Positions 26,474-36,472 of a stretch of 64,000 nucleotides of DNA are shown here, piece after piece. Position 1 is the first letter of the stretch. Each line of letters opens with the position of its first letter. A program made the position numbers and the translations under genes. Under the pieces are notes generated by a model. The model saw nothing but the letters and a program-made list of their open reading frames with translations. It was not told where the DNA came from and made no database searches. The stretch comes from Orenia marismortui DSM 5156 (lineage in GTDB: Bacteria; Bacillota; Halanaerobiia; Halobacteroidales; Halobacteroidaceae), in NCBI RefSeq assembly GCF_000379025.1, contig NZ_KB900617.1, forward strand, positions 44,504 through 108,503. The letters run 5' to 3'.

Positions 26474-27673
26474 TTATAAACTTTCATTATTAATCTCTTC
26501 TTGCTTAGTAATATTCTTATTCTCAGATAAGCTATCCATAATAATTGATATAGCACCATCTCCCATAACATTAGATGCAGTACCAAAACTATCTTGAGCT
26601 AAGTGTAAGGCAATCATCAGAGACTTTTGCATTCCTCCAAATCCAAGCATTCCTTCTAATAGCCCTAAAGATGCCATTACTCCTCCACCTGGAATACCTG
26701 GTGCAGCAACCATCGTAACCCCTAACATTAGAATGAATGGAAACATTGCTGCAAAAGTTACTGCTTGACCACTTAACATCATAACTGCCATTGAAGCTAA
26801 TGTTAAAGTAATTGTATCTCCTGCTAAGTGAATTGTAGCACCTAACGGTACAACAAATTCAGCTATATCTTCTTCTACATCATTACTTAGTACAGAACGA
26901 ACAGTTACTGGAATAGTGGCTGCTGAAGATTGAGTTCCTATAGCTGTAAAATAAGCTGGCAACATATTTTTTATTGCTTTGAAAGGGTTTTTCTTGGCAA
27001 TATTACATGCTACCAAATATTGAATAATCACATAAGTAGTTTGTAAACCAATAATTAAGATGTAAACCTTACCAAAAGAAGCCATAATAGAAGCTACTTT
27101 ACCCACATAACTCATATTAGCAATAATACCTGCAATATGTATAGGTAATAATGGAATAATAACTACTTTAATTACTTTTTGCACTATACCTTGAAAATCT
27201 TTAATTACATTATAAAGATTCTTTTCACTTAAATTGGCCATCCCAAGCCCAATCATAAAGGCAGTTACTAGGGCTGTCATAACTCCCATCATTGGTGGAA
27301 TATCGATAGTGAAAAAAGCATCTACTGTATTCTCTATTGTATTTAAATCTTGACTTCCATCTAGTAAAGCTGGCAGTACAGCTTTACCTAAAATAAAAGC
27401 TAATGTTCCAGCAATAATAGTCGATAAGTAAGCTATACCTGTTGCTAACCCTAGCAATTTACTAGCTCTTTTCCCTAGTTCAGCAATACCTGGAGCAACA
27501 AAAGCAATAATAATAACAGGAATAATATAACTTAAGAAACTCCCAAAAATATTATTAAATGTTTTAAATAAACTAATTGGCCACTCTACTCCTACTTTTA
27601 AACAAAGACTCCCTAAAATCAATCCTACAACAATACCTATAACTAGTTTTGGTAATAAGCCTAATCTTTTCAT
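26474..27673 (-). CDS. DAACS family dicarboxylate/amino acid:cation symporter
   Basis: A 399-residue membrane transporter of the DAACS (glutamate/aspartate/serine/dicarboxylate) family, coupled to Na+ or H+. Helix stretch KLVIGIVVGLILGS, the serine-rich hairpin AIGTQSSAATIPVTV, LGATIHLAGDTITLTLASM and the second hairpin GIPGGGVMASLGLLEGMLG fit the family, although the usual NMDG motif of helix 7 is changed to HLAGD, so the substrate is uncertain. Start ATG at 27673 after GGAGGAGAGAAGAA. Monocistronic with its own terminator. Confidence 0.85.
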   Translation of the reverse strand: MKRLGLLPKLVIGIVVGLILGSLCLKVGVEWPISLFKTFNNIFGSFLSYIIPVIIIAFVAPGIAELGKRASKLLGLATGIAYLSTIIAGTLAFILGKAVLPALLDGSQDLNTIENTVDAFFTIDIPPMMGVMTALVTAFMIGLGMANLSEKNLYNVIKDFQGIVQKVIKVVIIPLLPIHIAGIIANMSYVGKVASIMASFGKVYILIIGLQTTYVIIQYLVACNIAKKNPFKAIKNMLPAYFTAIGTQSSAATIPVTVRSVLSNDVEEDIAEFVVPLGATIHLAGDTITLTLASMAVMMLSGQAVTFAAMFPFILMLGVTMVAAPGIPGGGVMASLGLLEGMLGFGGMQKSLMIALHLAQDSFGTASNVMGDGAISIIMDSLSENKNITKQEEINNESL

Positions 27674-27790
27674 TTCTTCTCTCCTCCTAATTACTTATGT
27701 TTGTCATAAATGGACATTTGTCTTTTATAATTATACAAACTTTCTTAAAAATTTTCAAGTAATATTTCTAAATATAATATTGCTAACACA

Positions 27791-27840
27791 AAATAAAAAG
27801 TGTTGCTTGGGTAAAAACCCAAGCAACACTTTTTATTTTT
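27791..27840. terminator. Terminator of RND efflux operon
   Basis: Long near-perfect dyad AAAAAGTGTTGCTTGGG/CCCAAGCAACACTTTTT with A/T flanks on both sides, one base after the RND stop codon. Confidence 0.85.
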
Positions 27841-27841
27841 A

Positions 27842-30800
27842 TTATGCTTTTATCTCTGTTTCTTCATCTCCATGGAGAAGATTTCTTAAAAAGTTCATTA
27901 CTAATTTAGAAATATCTTCCATGATATCATAAATAACTGGAACAATTACTAAGGTCAAAACTGTAGCAAGAGATAATCCTCCAATTACTACAATTGCCAT
28001 CGATTGTTGCATCTCAGCACCTGCTCCAATTCCTAAAGCTAAAGGTATCATTGCCAGTATCGTTGTCAATGAAGTCATCATAACTGGTCTTAATCTGATC
28101 GGTCCAGCATTTAAAATAGCTTCTTCTCGTTCTTCATGTTCACGGCGAGTATTGATATAATCAACCAATACGATACCATTATTAACAACAATTCCCGCCA
28201 GCATAATTATTCCTATAAAACCATTAATACTTAAAGGAACACCTGTAATTGCCAACGCAGAGATTGCTCCTACCAGAGAGACTGGCACTGTAAACATGAT
28301 TATAAATGGATGGACTAAAGATTCAAACTGAGCAGCCATTACCATATAGACTAAGATGATTGCCATAATCATCGCCTTCCCTAATTCTTGGAAGGATTCT
28401 TTCATATCTCCAGCATCACCTTGATAGTTAATACTATATCCAGCTGGAAGATCTATCTTATTTAGTTTAGATTTAATATCTCCTAATACCGCACCTAAAC
28501 TACGATTGTGAGTATCTGTAGAGATAGTAAACTTACGTTCTTGCTCTTCTCTTTCTATAGCATTTGGACCTGTTGCATATTTTATCTCAGCTATTTGTGA
28601 TAATGGTACTAATCCCCCTTTTGGAGAATTGATCTTAATGTCTAATAACTTATTAATCGAATTGGTCTCTTCATCAAATAACTTCAAGCGGATATCATAC
28701 TCTTTTCCATTCTCTTTATACTTACTTACATCCGCACCATCGATTGCAGTATCTAAAGCATTAAATAATTGTCGCTTAGTAATTCCTAATTCTTTAGCTA
28801 AACTCTCTTTTGGGATAATCTCCAACTCTGGTTTGCTAGCTTTAGGTGTAATTGCTATATTTCTGCTTCCTTCTGTAGATTGAATTTCTCCTTCTATCTG
28901 CTTAGCTAAAGCTAATAAAGTGTCTAAATCTGGCCCTTGAACATTAACACTAATCGCACTACCACCTTTACCTTTACGCCCCATCGCTGAAGTCTGTGGC
29001 ACAACATTGATTTTAGCTCCAGGCACATCCTTTAATCTAGTTCTAATTATCTCAGCTATCTCAGTAACACCACGATCTCTTTCTGCTAAATCTACCAAAT
29101 CTACCTCTATTTCACCTTCATAGCTATTACTATTAGATCCAACTTCACTAGATAAACTATCTATCTCTGGAATATCCCCAATCTTATCCTTCATCTCTTT
29201 AATGAACTCATTAGTATTCTCTAGCTTAGTACCTTGAGCTAATTCAAAATAAAGGTTTACTACTCCTCTGTCAGTCTTAGGCATAAATTCAACTTGTAGA
29301 GGGATTAATTTACTTTTAAGTCCAAAAGCAAACAAGACTAGAATAACTATCAAAGATATAGCAACAACATAACGCCATTTTAAAGCCACTCTCAAAAGTT
29401 TTTGATATGCTTTAGTAACAATTCCCCGTTTATTCTTTTCTTCATCTATCTCAACTCGCAATAATTTGGAAGATAACATTGGTATAAAGGTCAGAGCAAC
29501 TACTAAAGAAGCAAGTAGTGAAAATGCTATAGTCTTTGACATTGGAGTAAAGATTTCACCAGCAATCCCCTCCACAAAGACCATAGGTAAGAATACAATT
29601 ACTGTAGTCATAGTAGAAGCAAAGATAGCTATCCCTACTTCTGCCGTTCCTTCTTTAGCTGCCTGAATCCTACCTAGTCCTTCATGATGATGACGATAAA
29701 TATTCTCTAATACTACTACCGAGTTATCCAATAGCATTCCAATTCCTAAACTCAATCCACCTAAGGTCAAGTTGTTTAAAGTCAGTCCTCCAAAGTACAT
29801 CATTGCTAAAGTGGCAATTACTGAGGTTGGAATCGCAGTTGAAATGATTACTGTTGTTCTGATATTTTTCAAAAATAGAAATAGAATTATAACTGCTAAG
29901 ATTCCCCCCATAAAGAAGTTCTGTTGCACACTGGCAATAGAGTCTTTAATGAATTCAGAGGTGTCTGAAATAACCTTAACTTCGATATTCTCAGGAACTT
30001 CCTGCTTTAATTCTTCTATCTGCTTATTAACTGCATCGGCTACTTCTACAGTATTGGCATCATTTTGTTTCTTTACTCCTAAAGTAATACTTCGCTTACC
30101 TCTCAAATAACTATACTGCTCTATTTCAGCATGAGTATCTTCAACTACAGCAATATCTGATAGATTTATCTTCTGACCACTAGAAGATATTAACTGAATA
30201 TCTCTAATCTCATCTACACTTTCAAATTCTCCTTCTCCCTTTAACGAAAGTTCTTTAGTACCATCATCTACTTCACCAACACTCATATTTAAATTAGAAC
30301 TTTTAATACTAGATGATATATCATCTAAGGTCAAGCCATAACCATTTAACTTCTCTTGATTAACTTTAATTTGAATCTCTCGCTCTAAACCTCCAACAAT
30401 ATCTACAGCTGCAACACCAGATATCTTCTCTAGCTGTGTTTCGAATTTATCCTCTGCTAGCTGTTTTAGATAAGTTAAATTACCACCAGACATAGCTATC
30501 TTAATAATCGGTCTATTGGCCGGGTCAAATTGCATAATAATTGGTTCATCAGCCCCATCAGGCAGAGCATCTTTCACCATATCAACCTTATCTCTAACAT
30601 CATTTTTAGCACTATCTATATCTGCACCCCAGTTAAACTCCAAGATGATTGTAGAGACACCTTCTTTACTTGTAGAACTAATCTTGTCCAATCCTTCTAC
30701 TGTAGCTATAGTCTCTTCTAAGGGATCAGTCAGGGAATCCTCTACCTCTTCTGGACTGGCACCATTATATTGAGTTTGAACAACAACATATGGCAAGTCT

Positions 30801-30919
30801 AAATCTGGCAAAAAATCAACACCTAGTCTAGTAAAGGATACACCACCAATCAATACAACTAAGAGAACAAACATAGTAATAGCTATTGGACGATCTATTG
30901 AAAAATCCGATAGCTTCAT
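27842..30919 (-). CDS. RND efflux pump inner-membrane subunit (AcrB/HAE1-like)
   Basis: A 1025-residue resistance-nodulation-division pump with 12 membrane helices and two large periplasmic loops. SIDRPIAITMFVLLVVLIGG starts helix 1; GMLLDNSVVVLENIYRHH is helix 4 with one of the two proton-relay Asp residues of AcrB kept and the second changed to Asn, a common variant; GIVVNNGIVLVDYINTRR is the matching helix 10. It uses proton motive force to export drugs or lipophilic compounds. It is translated after the MFP gene with a one-base overlap (TAATG) and is the last gene of TetR-tolC-MFP-RND. Confidence 0.93.
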   Translation of the reverse strand: MKLSDFSIDRPIAITMFVLLVVLIGGVSFTRLGVDFLPDLDLPYVVVQTQYNGASPEEVEDSLTDPLEETIATVEGLDKISSTSKEGVSTIILEFNWGADIDSAKNDVRDKVDMVKDALPDGADEPIIMQFDPANRPIIKIAMSGGNLTYLKQLAEDKFETQLEKISGVAAVDIVGGLEREIQIKVNQEKLNGYGLTLDDISSSIKSSNLNMSVGEVDDGTKELSLKGEGEFESVDEIRDIQLISSSGQKINLSDIAVVEDTHAEIEQYSYLRGKRSITLGVKKQNDANTVEVADAVNKQIEELKQEVPENIEVKVISDTSEFIKDSIASVQQNFFMGGILAVIILFLFLKNIRTTVIISTAIPTSVIATLAMMYFGGLTLNNLTLGGLSLGIGMLLDNSVVVLENIYRHHHEGLGRIQAAKEGTAEVGIAIFASTMTTVIVFLPMVFVEGIAGEIFTPMSKTIAFSLLASLVVALTFIPMLSSKLLRVEIDEEKNKRGIVTKAYQKLLRVALKWRYVVAISLIVILVLFAFGLKSKLIPLQVEFMPKTDRGVVNLYFELAQGTKLENTNEFIKEMKDKIGDIPEIDSLSSEVGSNSNSYEGEIEVDLVDLAERDRGVTEIAEIIRTRLKDVPGAKINVVPQTSAMGRKGKGGSAISVNVQGPDLDTLLALAKQIEGEIQSTEGSRNIAITPKASKPELEIIPKESLAKELGITKRQLFNALDTAIDGADVSKYKENGKEYDIRLKLFDEETNSINKLLDIKINSPKGGLVPLSQIAEIKYATGPNAIEREEQERKFTISTDTHNRSLGAVLGDIKSKLNKIDLPAGYSINYQGDAGDMKESFQELGKAMIMAIILVYMVMAAQFESLVHPFIIMFTVPVSLVGAISALAITGVPLSINGFIGIIMLAGIVVNNGIVLVDYINTRREHEEREEAILNAGPIRLRPVMMTSLTTILAMIPLALGIGAGAEMQQSMAIVVIGGLSLATVLTLVIVPVIYDIMEDISKLVMNFLRNLLHGDEETEIKA

Positions 30920-32187
30920 TATTGCTCACCTCCTCCTACAATTCGCACTTCATATCCAGCTGTTACTTGTTCTGAACCAACAGTAATCACTTTATCTCCT
31001 GCTTCAATTCCTGATAAAATCTCTATGCTTTCTGTTGTAGTTAATCCTGTGTTGACTTCTTTTTTTACTGCTTTATTCTTCTTAACTATATAAACATAAG
31101 ATTTATCATTCTCCTGAATTAATGCTTGCTTAGGAATAACTATTTTGCCAGCACTATGCTCTGTTTTAATCTTAACCTCAGCATACATCCCTTCTTTGAT
31201 TAAATTATTAGTATTATTAACTTTGATTTCAACTGGAAAACCTAGCTTTTCTTGATTTAATGCTGGACTTATATTCTCAATTTCACCTTCTAGTTTATGG
31301 TCTAAAGCATTAAAATCCACTTCTACCGACTGATTCAACTCTAAACTATTTATATTTTTTTCACTAACATAAGTTTTTATTTCGATTGAACTAAGATCTA
31401 AAATGGAAATTACTGCTTGTGCTCCTGCCATTTCACCAACTTCAATATCAACCTTTGCTATTAATCCCGCAAAAGGTGCTTTAATTTGAGTCTTATCTAA
31501 ATTTAATTGTGCTGTATTTAATTGAGCCCGAGCTTGCTCTACATTAGATTTTTGAGTATTGATTGCTTCTTGAGTTGGACCAGCTTGAGCCATCTTTAAA
31601 GACTCTTGTAGTGCTTTATAATTATTCTTAGCACTTATATATTCTGTTCTAACACTCTCTAATTGTTGTTTAGAGATAGCCTCTTTATCAAATAGCCTTT
31701 GATAACGTTTATAGTCTCTTTCTTTCTGCTCATAACTAACCTTAGCTTGTTCTACTTGAGCAGTTAACTTATCAATCTCTTCTTGTCTACTTCCAGCTAG
31801 AAGTTCTTCTAAAGCTGCTTGAGCAGAATTAAAAGCTGTTTTAGCTTCAGCTACTTGTGCTTTAATATCTGCTTGATCTAACTGAATTAACTTATCAGCA
31901 ACTTTAACTTTGTCTCCTTCATCAACTAAAATTTCTGTTACTCTCTTTTGTAATTCTGGTGTTAAACTTGACGACTTAATTGCTTTAGCCGTGCCTGTAA
32001 CTGTAATATAATTAGATATCTCACCAGTCTTTGCTGTTATAATTTCTACTGGAATTCCAACTGCTTGTTGAGTTTTTTCTTGATCAGACGTTTGTTTGCC
32101 TTTATTAGATCCACACCCTGTTAAAACAGTAATTGTTAACCCAAATATTAATAAAATCATAACCATCTTCTTATAATCTTTTAACAT
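30919..32187 (-). CDS. RND efflux periplasmic adaptor (MFP) lipoprotein
   Basis: A 422-residue membrane fusion protein linking the RND pump to the TolC channel. It has a lipoprotein signal (LTITVLTGCGSNK), an N-terminal half-lipoyl motif (VTEILVDEGDKVKVADKLIQLD), a long helical hairpin (about residues 110-225) rich in Gln, Glu and Lys, the second half-lipoyl motif (IKAPFAGLIAKVDIEVGEMAG) and C-terminal barrel domains (GMYAEVKI, VVIPKQALIQEN-like). Start ATG at 32187. It follows tolC after a 19-base gap. Confidence 0.93.
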   Translation of the reverse strand: MLKDYKKMVMILLIFGLTITVLTGCGSNKGKQTSDQEKTQQAVGIPVEIITAKTGEISNYITVTGTAKAIKSSSLTPELQKRVTEILVDEGDKVKVADKLIQLDQADIKAQVAEAKTAFNSAQAALEELLAGSRQEEIDKLTAQVEQAKVSYEQKERDYKRYQRLFDKEAISKQQLESVRTEYISAKNNYKALQESLKMAQAGPTQEAINTQKSNVEQARAQLNTAQLNLDKTQIKAPFAGLIAKVDIEVGEMAGAQAVISILDLSSIEIKTYVSEKNINSLELNQSVEVDFNALDHKLEGEIENISPALNQEKLGFPVEIKVNNTNNLIKEGMYAEVKIKTEHSAGKIVIPKQALIQENDKSYVYIVKKNKAVKKEVNTGLTTTESIEILSGIEAGDKVITVGSEQVTAGYEVRIVGGGEQ

Positions 32188-32206
32188 GATACTTCCTCCT
32201 CAGATG

Positions 32207-33484
32207 TTATTTGGCTTCTTCAGTAATCTTGCCTATTACTTTATTCAACTCAGCTACTGCTAGATTATAATCATAAATTGCTTGATAATACTGAATTTGA
32301 ATTTGTTGATAAGTAGTTTGAACATCTAATAAGTCTAAACTACTAATAATCCCCTCTTTAAACTTTAATTCATTATTTTTTAAATTCTCTTGAGCCTGTT
32401 TTAAATTTAATTTATTTAAGTTAATTCTCTCTTTTGCTGCTCTTAAATTTAGTAAAGTAGTTTTAATTGATAATCTAATATCCTTTTTGGTCTGTTGTTG
32501 ATCTATCTTAATCTTTTCTAGCACTTTCTTTAACTGCTTTTCTTGTTGCTTATCTCGACCACCATTAAACAAATTATAGCTAAAGCTTAAAGTAGTCTGC
32601 CAATCACCATCACTAACAGTTAGCTTATCATCACTAGCTTCATAACCTGCATTTAAACTAATCTCAGGATAGATATTACTATTCTTCTTATTCTTTAAGT
32701 TTAATTTTGCATTCTCTTCTTGTAAATCTAATAGCTTAAAGGTAGATTTATTATGTAAGGAATACTCATAAACATCTTCCATTTTAAACTCTGCTTTTTG
32801 CCAGTTTAAAGCATCGCTAATCTTTAGTTCAACATCATCGCTCATATTTAAAGTATTTTTTAAGGCTAATTTAGCAGTTTCTAAGTTATTTTTAGAAATC
32901 AATAATTCCTGCTGAGCTTGGTTATAACTAACCTTAGCCTGTAACAGATCACTTTTTGTACTAATTCCAACCTCTTTATTAACTTCAGCAACCTTTACAT
33001 ACTCTTTATTCTGATCAACTTGTTGCTTTCTAAGATCAACTGTCTCTTTAATCTTTAAAATATTGTAATATTCTTCTAACACTTGATAAATAACCTCTTC
33101 TTTCTTCTGTTCTAACTGTAATTTGCTAATTTTTAAATTATTTTTAGCTATTTCATAGGCAGATCTTAACTGACCTGCTTTAAATAAAGGTTGCTTTAAA
33201 TTCAAACTGACACTATAATTATCTTTACTAGCTCCAACTTGTGGTTCTTCACCAGATCTAGTATAGTTACTTCCTAAATCTAGCGTAGGATAAAAGGCAC
33301 CTTTGGCTTCCTTTAATTGGGCTTCTGTTCTTTCAACCTCTTTTCTTAATTTATTCAATTCTGAATTCTCTTCCACAGCAATTTTAATTGCTTCTTCTTT
33401 ATTAATAGTCTGAGAAGCAGAAGTAATAGTAGATAAGCTGAATAATAAAATAATTACTAAGATAAAAACTTGTCTTCTCTTCAT
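32207..33484 (-). CDS. TolC-like outer membrane efflux protein
   Basis: A 425-residue TolC family (OEP) protein with an N-terminal signal peptide (QVFILVIILLFSLSTITSASQ) and two repeats of long amphipathic helices; SYNQAQQELLISKNNLETAKLALKN and QPLFKAGQLRSAYEIA, GISTKSDLLQAKV and GIISSLDLLDVQTTYQ are typical repeat pairs. It forms the outer-membrane exit duct, so the cell envelope must have an outer membrane. The start is ATG at 33484 after AAGGAGGATTGTT; the frame is open 12 codons further but overlaps the TetR gene. Confidence 0.92.
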   Translation of the reverse strand: MKRRQVFILVIILLFSLSTITSASQTINKEEAIKIAVEENSELNKLRKEVERTEAQLKEAKGAFYPTLDLGSNYTRSGEEPQVGASKDNYSVSLNLKQPLFKAGQLRSAYEIAKNNLKISKLQLEQKKEEVIYQVLEEYYNILKIKETVDLRKQQVDQNKEYVKVAEVNKEVGISTKSDLLQAKVSYNQAQQELLISKNNLETAKLALKNTLNMSDDVELKISDALNWQKAEFKMEDVYEYSLHNKSTFKLLDLQEENAKLNLKNKKNSNIYPEISLNAGYEASDDKLTVSDGDWQTTLSFSYNLFNGGRDKQQEKQLKKVLEKIKIDQQQTKKDIRLSIKTTLLNLRAAKERINLNKLNLKQAQENLKNNELKFKEGIISSLDLLDVQTTYQQIQIQYYQAIYDYNLAVAELNKVIGKITEEAK

Positions 33485-33503
33485 AACAATCCTCCTTAAT
33501 CTA

Positions 33504-34079
33504 TTAAGCCTTAATTCCACTTAACATAATCTTTAAAATTAAATCTGTTGTCTCTTCCACATCTTCTAACTTATAAACACTAGGATTATAACTCCCTCCA
33601 ATAGACCCTAAAATAAAGTTAGCCAACTCTTCTGATTCAATGTCTATAACAAATTCATCACCTTCTTGTCCCTCTTTAATTATTTTAGATAAATTATCAA
33701 TTGATTCTTTTCGTAACTTGTGTATCTTCTTATTAAAGTGCTTATCAGGAGTAACTGAACTATCTTGAATCATCTTAACTATATTCTTACTCTCTTTGAA
33801 AAAATCAAGATGTGATCTAATTATGGTTTTTAATTTTTTTATAGCAGTTTTATTAGGGATTTGAGCCTCTCTTACTAATTTCTCATTAAGCAATTCAATT
33901 CCTGAAACGATAATCCCCCAAAACAACTGCTCTTTACTATCAAAATACCAATAAACTGTCCCTTTAGCCACTCCTGCTTCATCAGCTATCTCAGCAACAG
34001 TTGTATTATGATAACCTTGTTTAGCAAATAATTTAATTGCTGCTTGAATCAATCTCTCCTTTTTTGAGTTTTTCCCCAT
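33504..34079 (-). CDS. TetR family repressor of efflux operon
   Basis: A 191-residue regulator. The N-terminal helix-turn-helix is clear (LIQAAIKLFAKQGYHNTTVAEIADEAGVAKGTVYWYFDSKEQLF, residues 10-53); the C-terminal ligand domain resembles the AcrR/BM3R1-type group. Promoter and operator upstream (34104-34164) overlap, so it probably represses itself and the tolC-MFP-RND genes that follow after a 19-base gap. Inducers are unknown but are usually pump substrates. Start ATG at 34079 after AAAGGGGTATGAT. Confidence 0.92.
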   Translation of the reverse strand: MGKNSKKERLIQAAIKLFAKQGYHNTTVAEIADEAGVAKGTVYWYFDSKEQLFWGIIVSGIELLNEKLVREAQIPNKTAIKKLKTIIRSHLDFFKESKNIVKMIQDSSVTPDKHFNKKIHKLRKESIDNLSKIIKEGQEGDEFVIDIESEELANFILGSIGGSYNPSVYKLEDVEETTDLILKIMLSGIKA

Positions 34080-34103
34080 ATATCATACCCCTTTTTATTT
34101 TTT

Positions 34104-34164
34104 GGCTGACTGGTCAGTTTGACTGTTTAGTCAATATGTTAACATAAGTTTTCCTTAAAGTCAA
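34104..34164 (-). promoter_or_regulatory. Promoter and TetR operator of efflux operon
   Basis: Minus-strand TTGACT (34159-34164), 17-base spacer, TAACAT (34136-34141). Just downstream, over the predicted start site, lie two dyads: TTGACTAAACAGTCAA and CTGACCAGTCAG (34104-34132). The TGACT/AGTCA half-sites are typical of TetR-family operators. Confidence 0.75.
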
Positions 34165-34203
34165 CCATTTTACATTGTGGGATAATAATTCTAGGTTTGC
34201 AAA

Positions 34204-34235
34204 TAAAAAAACTATCAGCAGATTACACTGATAGT
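34204..34235 (-). terminator. Terminator of GDPD gene
   Basis: Minus-strand ACTATCAG/CTGATAGT stem followed by TTTTTTTATTT, about 80 bases after the GDPD stop. Confidence 0.8.
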
Positions 34236-34315
34236 AATTCTAATATTTTAATTTTTAACTCCTTCTTTATCTTGATAAACTAATTTACTAAACTAGCTAT
34301 TATCCATCTATAAAT

Positions 34316-35014
34316 TTAGAAAAAATAAGGATAATCACTCATAATACCATCTACCCCTAGTTCACTTAACCTTTTAAACTCTTGTTTATCATTAACAGTC
34401 CAGGTATTGATAAAAAATCCTTTTTTCTTGATCTCTCTTACAAAATCTTCAGTTATAACTAAATGGTGTGGATGTATTCCATCAGCAGCTGCAGAATTAA
34501 TCAATTCTATAGGCTTTATTGTTAAAGAAGATACTAAGATTGCAGCTTTTATAGTAGGGATAATCGATTTAATATATTTAATCATTTTATGGTCAAAAGA
34601 AGATATAATAACTTGATCCTGAAAATCTTCCCTGTCTAATATAGCTATCAACTTATCAGCTATAAACCTAGCTTCTTTTCTGTTTATTTTAATCTCTATA
34701 TTAATTTTTAGATTCCCTCGTAATAATCTAATCACTTCTTCCAAGTCCAATATCCTCTGACCACTAAATTTCATATCAAAGCACTCACCAATATCAATCT
34801 CTTTTAATTCTTTTAGAGTCATATCTTCTACTCTTCTATCTATAGCAGCAATTCTTTGCAAATTATAATCATGAAATACTACCAACTCTCTATCTTTGGT
34901 TAATTGGATATCTAATTCTACCATATCAAGTCCATACTCTATTGCTTTAATAAATGATATCTTTGTATTTTCAGGAGCTATTCCTGCCAGACCCCGATGA
35001 CCTATTTTAATCAT
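34316..35014 (-). CDS. Glycerophosphodiester phosphodiesterase
   Basis: A 232-residue GDPD family protein that hydrolyses deacylated phospholipids to glycerol 3-phosphate and an alcohol. The catalytic core KIGHRGLAGIAPENTKISF (His and Arg), MVELDIQLTKDRELVVFHDYNL (Glu-x-Asp and second His) and INTWTVNDKQEFKRLSELGVDGIMSDYP are all present. There is no signal peptide, so it is probably cytosolic, recycling intracellular glycerophosphodiesters. The start is ATG at 35014 after GGAGGTTAATT; the frame is open 14 codons upstream with no ribosome binding site. Confidence 0.94.
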   Translation of the reverse strand: MIKIGHRGLAGIAPENTKISFIKAIEYGLDMVELDIQLTKDRELVVFHDYNLQRIAAIDRRVEDMTLKELKEIDIGECFDMKFSGQRILDLEEVIRLLRGNLKINIEIKINRKEARFIADKLIAILDREDFQDQVIISSFDHKMIKYIKSIIPTIKAAILVSSLTIKPIELINSAAADGIHPHHLVITEDFVREIKKKGFFINTWTVNDKQEFKRLSELGVDGIMSDYPYFF

Positions 35015-35109
35015 AATTAACCTCCAACTTCTTGAATTAAAGGATCTTTCCATCAACTATATTTAACAAGATATAAAATCAAAATATATCTCTATAGAAA
35101 GAGATTTTA

Positions 35110-35240
35110 TTAGCTGCTAGCTACTGGCTACTAGCCTTTAGCTTTTAAGGTCTTAGCTAATAGCAGATTTATCACGAAGGGTTTATGATTTTCGAACCCG
35201 TAGGAACAGCTAAAAGCTAGTAGCAAAAGTGTCGCATTAT
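35110..35240. repeat. TAGC-rich intergenic dyad element
   Basis: The stretch opens with TAGCTGCTAGCTACTGGCTA (35111-35130), a 20-mer that also occurs inside the ileS T-box leader around 15671. It ends with GCTAAAAGCTAGTAGC and AAAAGTGTCGCATTAT, the latter like the right end of the element at 2714-2814. A central stem GGGTT...AACCC is also present. No ORF. Confidence 0.5.
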
Positions 35241-35252
35241 CCCCATTAAACC

Positions 35253-36290
35253 TCATCTTAAATATTGCAAAGGATCTACTGCTTTATTATTTATGTAAAT
35301 TCCTAAATGCAAATGAGGTCCAGTACTTCTTCCACTATTGCCTGAAAGAGAAATTACCTCACCAGCCAATATCTTATCACCCTTTGAAACTAATAACTTA
35401 GAATTATGGGCATATAAGCTAACTACCCCATTACCATGATCAATAGTTATAGTTTTTCCATATCCTCTAATCCAACCTGCATATAAAATTATCCCCTTCT
35501 GTATAGCTTTAACTTTAGTTCCCTTAACAACTGCTAAATCTACACCTTTATGTAATATTCTCTTCTTATAAATAGGATGTTTTCGATAACCAAACTTAGA
35601 TGAAACTTTAATCTTTACAGGAGCAACTAAGCGATTAAGAATATCATTTTTAGTAAATTTATTAGAATTAAATTTAGATTCTGTAATTCTAATCGGAATC
35701 CTCAGCATCTTAATCTTAGTAATATTCTTATAGCTTATATTATTAATTTTCTTCAATACTTCTATATTAATTTTAAATTTTTTAGCTATCTGATGTAAAT
35801 TGTCTGTAGGCTTTATCCTATAATTTATTATTTTATTCAAATTATAGGATTCTAATTCCCCTAAATTATTTTGGGGAATAATTATTTCATCTCCTATATT
35901 CAATTTGCTAGAACTCATATCATTTACTCTTTTTATTAAATCTAAAGTTAAATTATATTCTTTTGCTATACCTTCTAAAGTGTCACCACTTTCTACTAGA
36001 TAACTTTTAAAATTAACAAGTTGTTCTAATTTAAAAAAGGTCTCTTGATCAACTTTGCCTGTGATTTTTAGCTTATTCTTATTTTGGAAGTCTACTAATG
36101 ATTCATAAGTTTTAGAATCGAGCTTAGATGTTAGAGCAACATCATACCCCAATATCAATAAATTATACTGTACCCTTTTAATAGTAGGCTTATTAGTTAT
36201 AAAATCATCAGCTAATACTATATTATTTGTAATCATCAAAACTAAAATTATAAGTAATATAATCAAATATACTCTATTATTATTCACCAA
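35253..36290 (-). CDS. Peptidoglycan-binding, 2xLysM, M23 peptidase
   Basis: A 345-residue exported cell-wall hydrolase: N-terminal signal segment (VYLIILLIILVLMITNNIVLA), a PG_binding_1 domain (about residues 35-90), two LysM repeats (about 95-140, YLVESGDTLEGIAKEYNLTLDLIKRVN, and 155-200, YRIKPTDNLHQIAKKF) and a C-terminal M23 domain. The zinc ligands HKGVD and HLHLG and the STGPHLH stretch are intact, so it is expected to be an active endopeptidase on peptide cross-links. Start ATG at 36290 is one plausible choice. It appears monocistronic. Confidence 0.9.
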   Translation of the reverse strand: MVNNNRVYLIILLIILVLMITNNIVLADDFITNKPTIKRVQYNLLILGYDVALTSKLDSKTYESLVDFQNKNKLKITGKVDQETFFKLEQLVNFKSYLVESGDTLEGIAKEYNLTLDLIKRVNDMSSSKLNIGDEIIIPQNNLGELESYNLNKIINYRIKPTDNLHQIAKKFKINIEVLKKINNISYKNITKIKMLRIPIRITESKFNSNKFTKNDILNRLVAPVKIKVSSKFGYRKHPIYKKRILHKGVDLAVVKGTKVKAIQKGIILYAGWIRGYGKTITIDHGNGVVSLYAHNSKLLVSKGDKILAGEVISLSGNSGRSTGPHLHLGIYINNKAVDPLQYLR

Positions 36291-36472
36291 ATTTAGTTTC
36301 TCCCTTCTAAAATCTTTAACTTTAAAAAATAATTCAAACTATATCTAGGTTTTACAATAATAAAAGATGAAATATATATTAACTACTTTTCCATTTCCTC
36401 AATAAAATCCTTCTTACTACTAAACAAAGAACAAGAAACTATTACCATTCATTTTCATAATTATAGTATTCA

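Noticed and set aside
29466-30773. Several open frames on the plus strand across the RND pump gene
   Set aside because: They are antisense shadows of a clearly coding RND gene with intact motifs.
34104-34135. ScrR-like or LacI-type operator before the TetR gene
   Set aside because: The dyads are TGACT/AGTCA half-sites typical of TetR regulators and share nothing with the ScrR palindrome.
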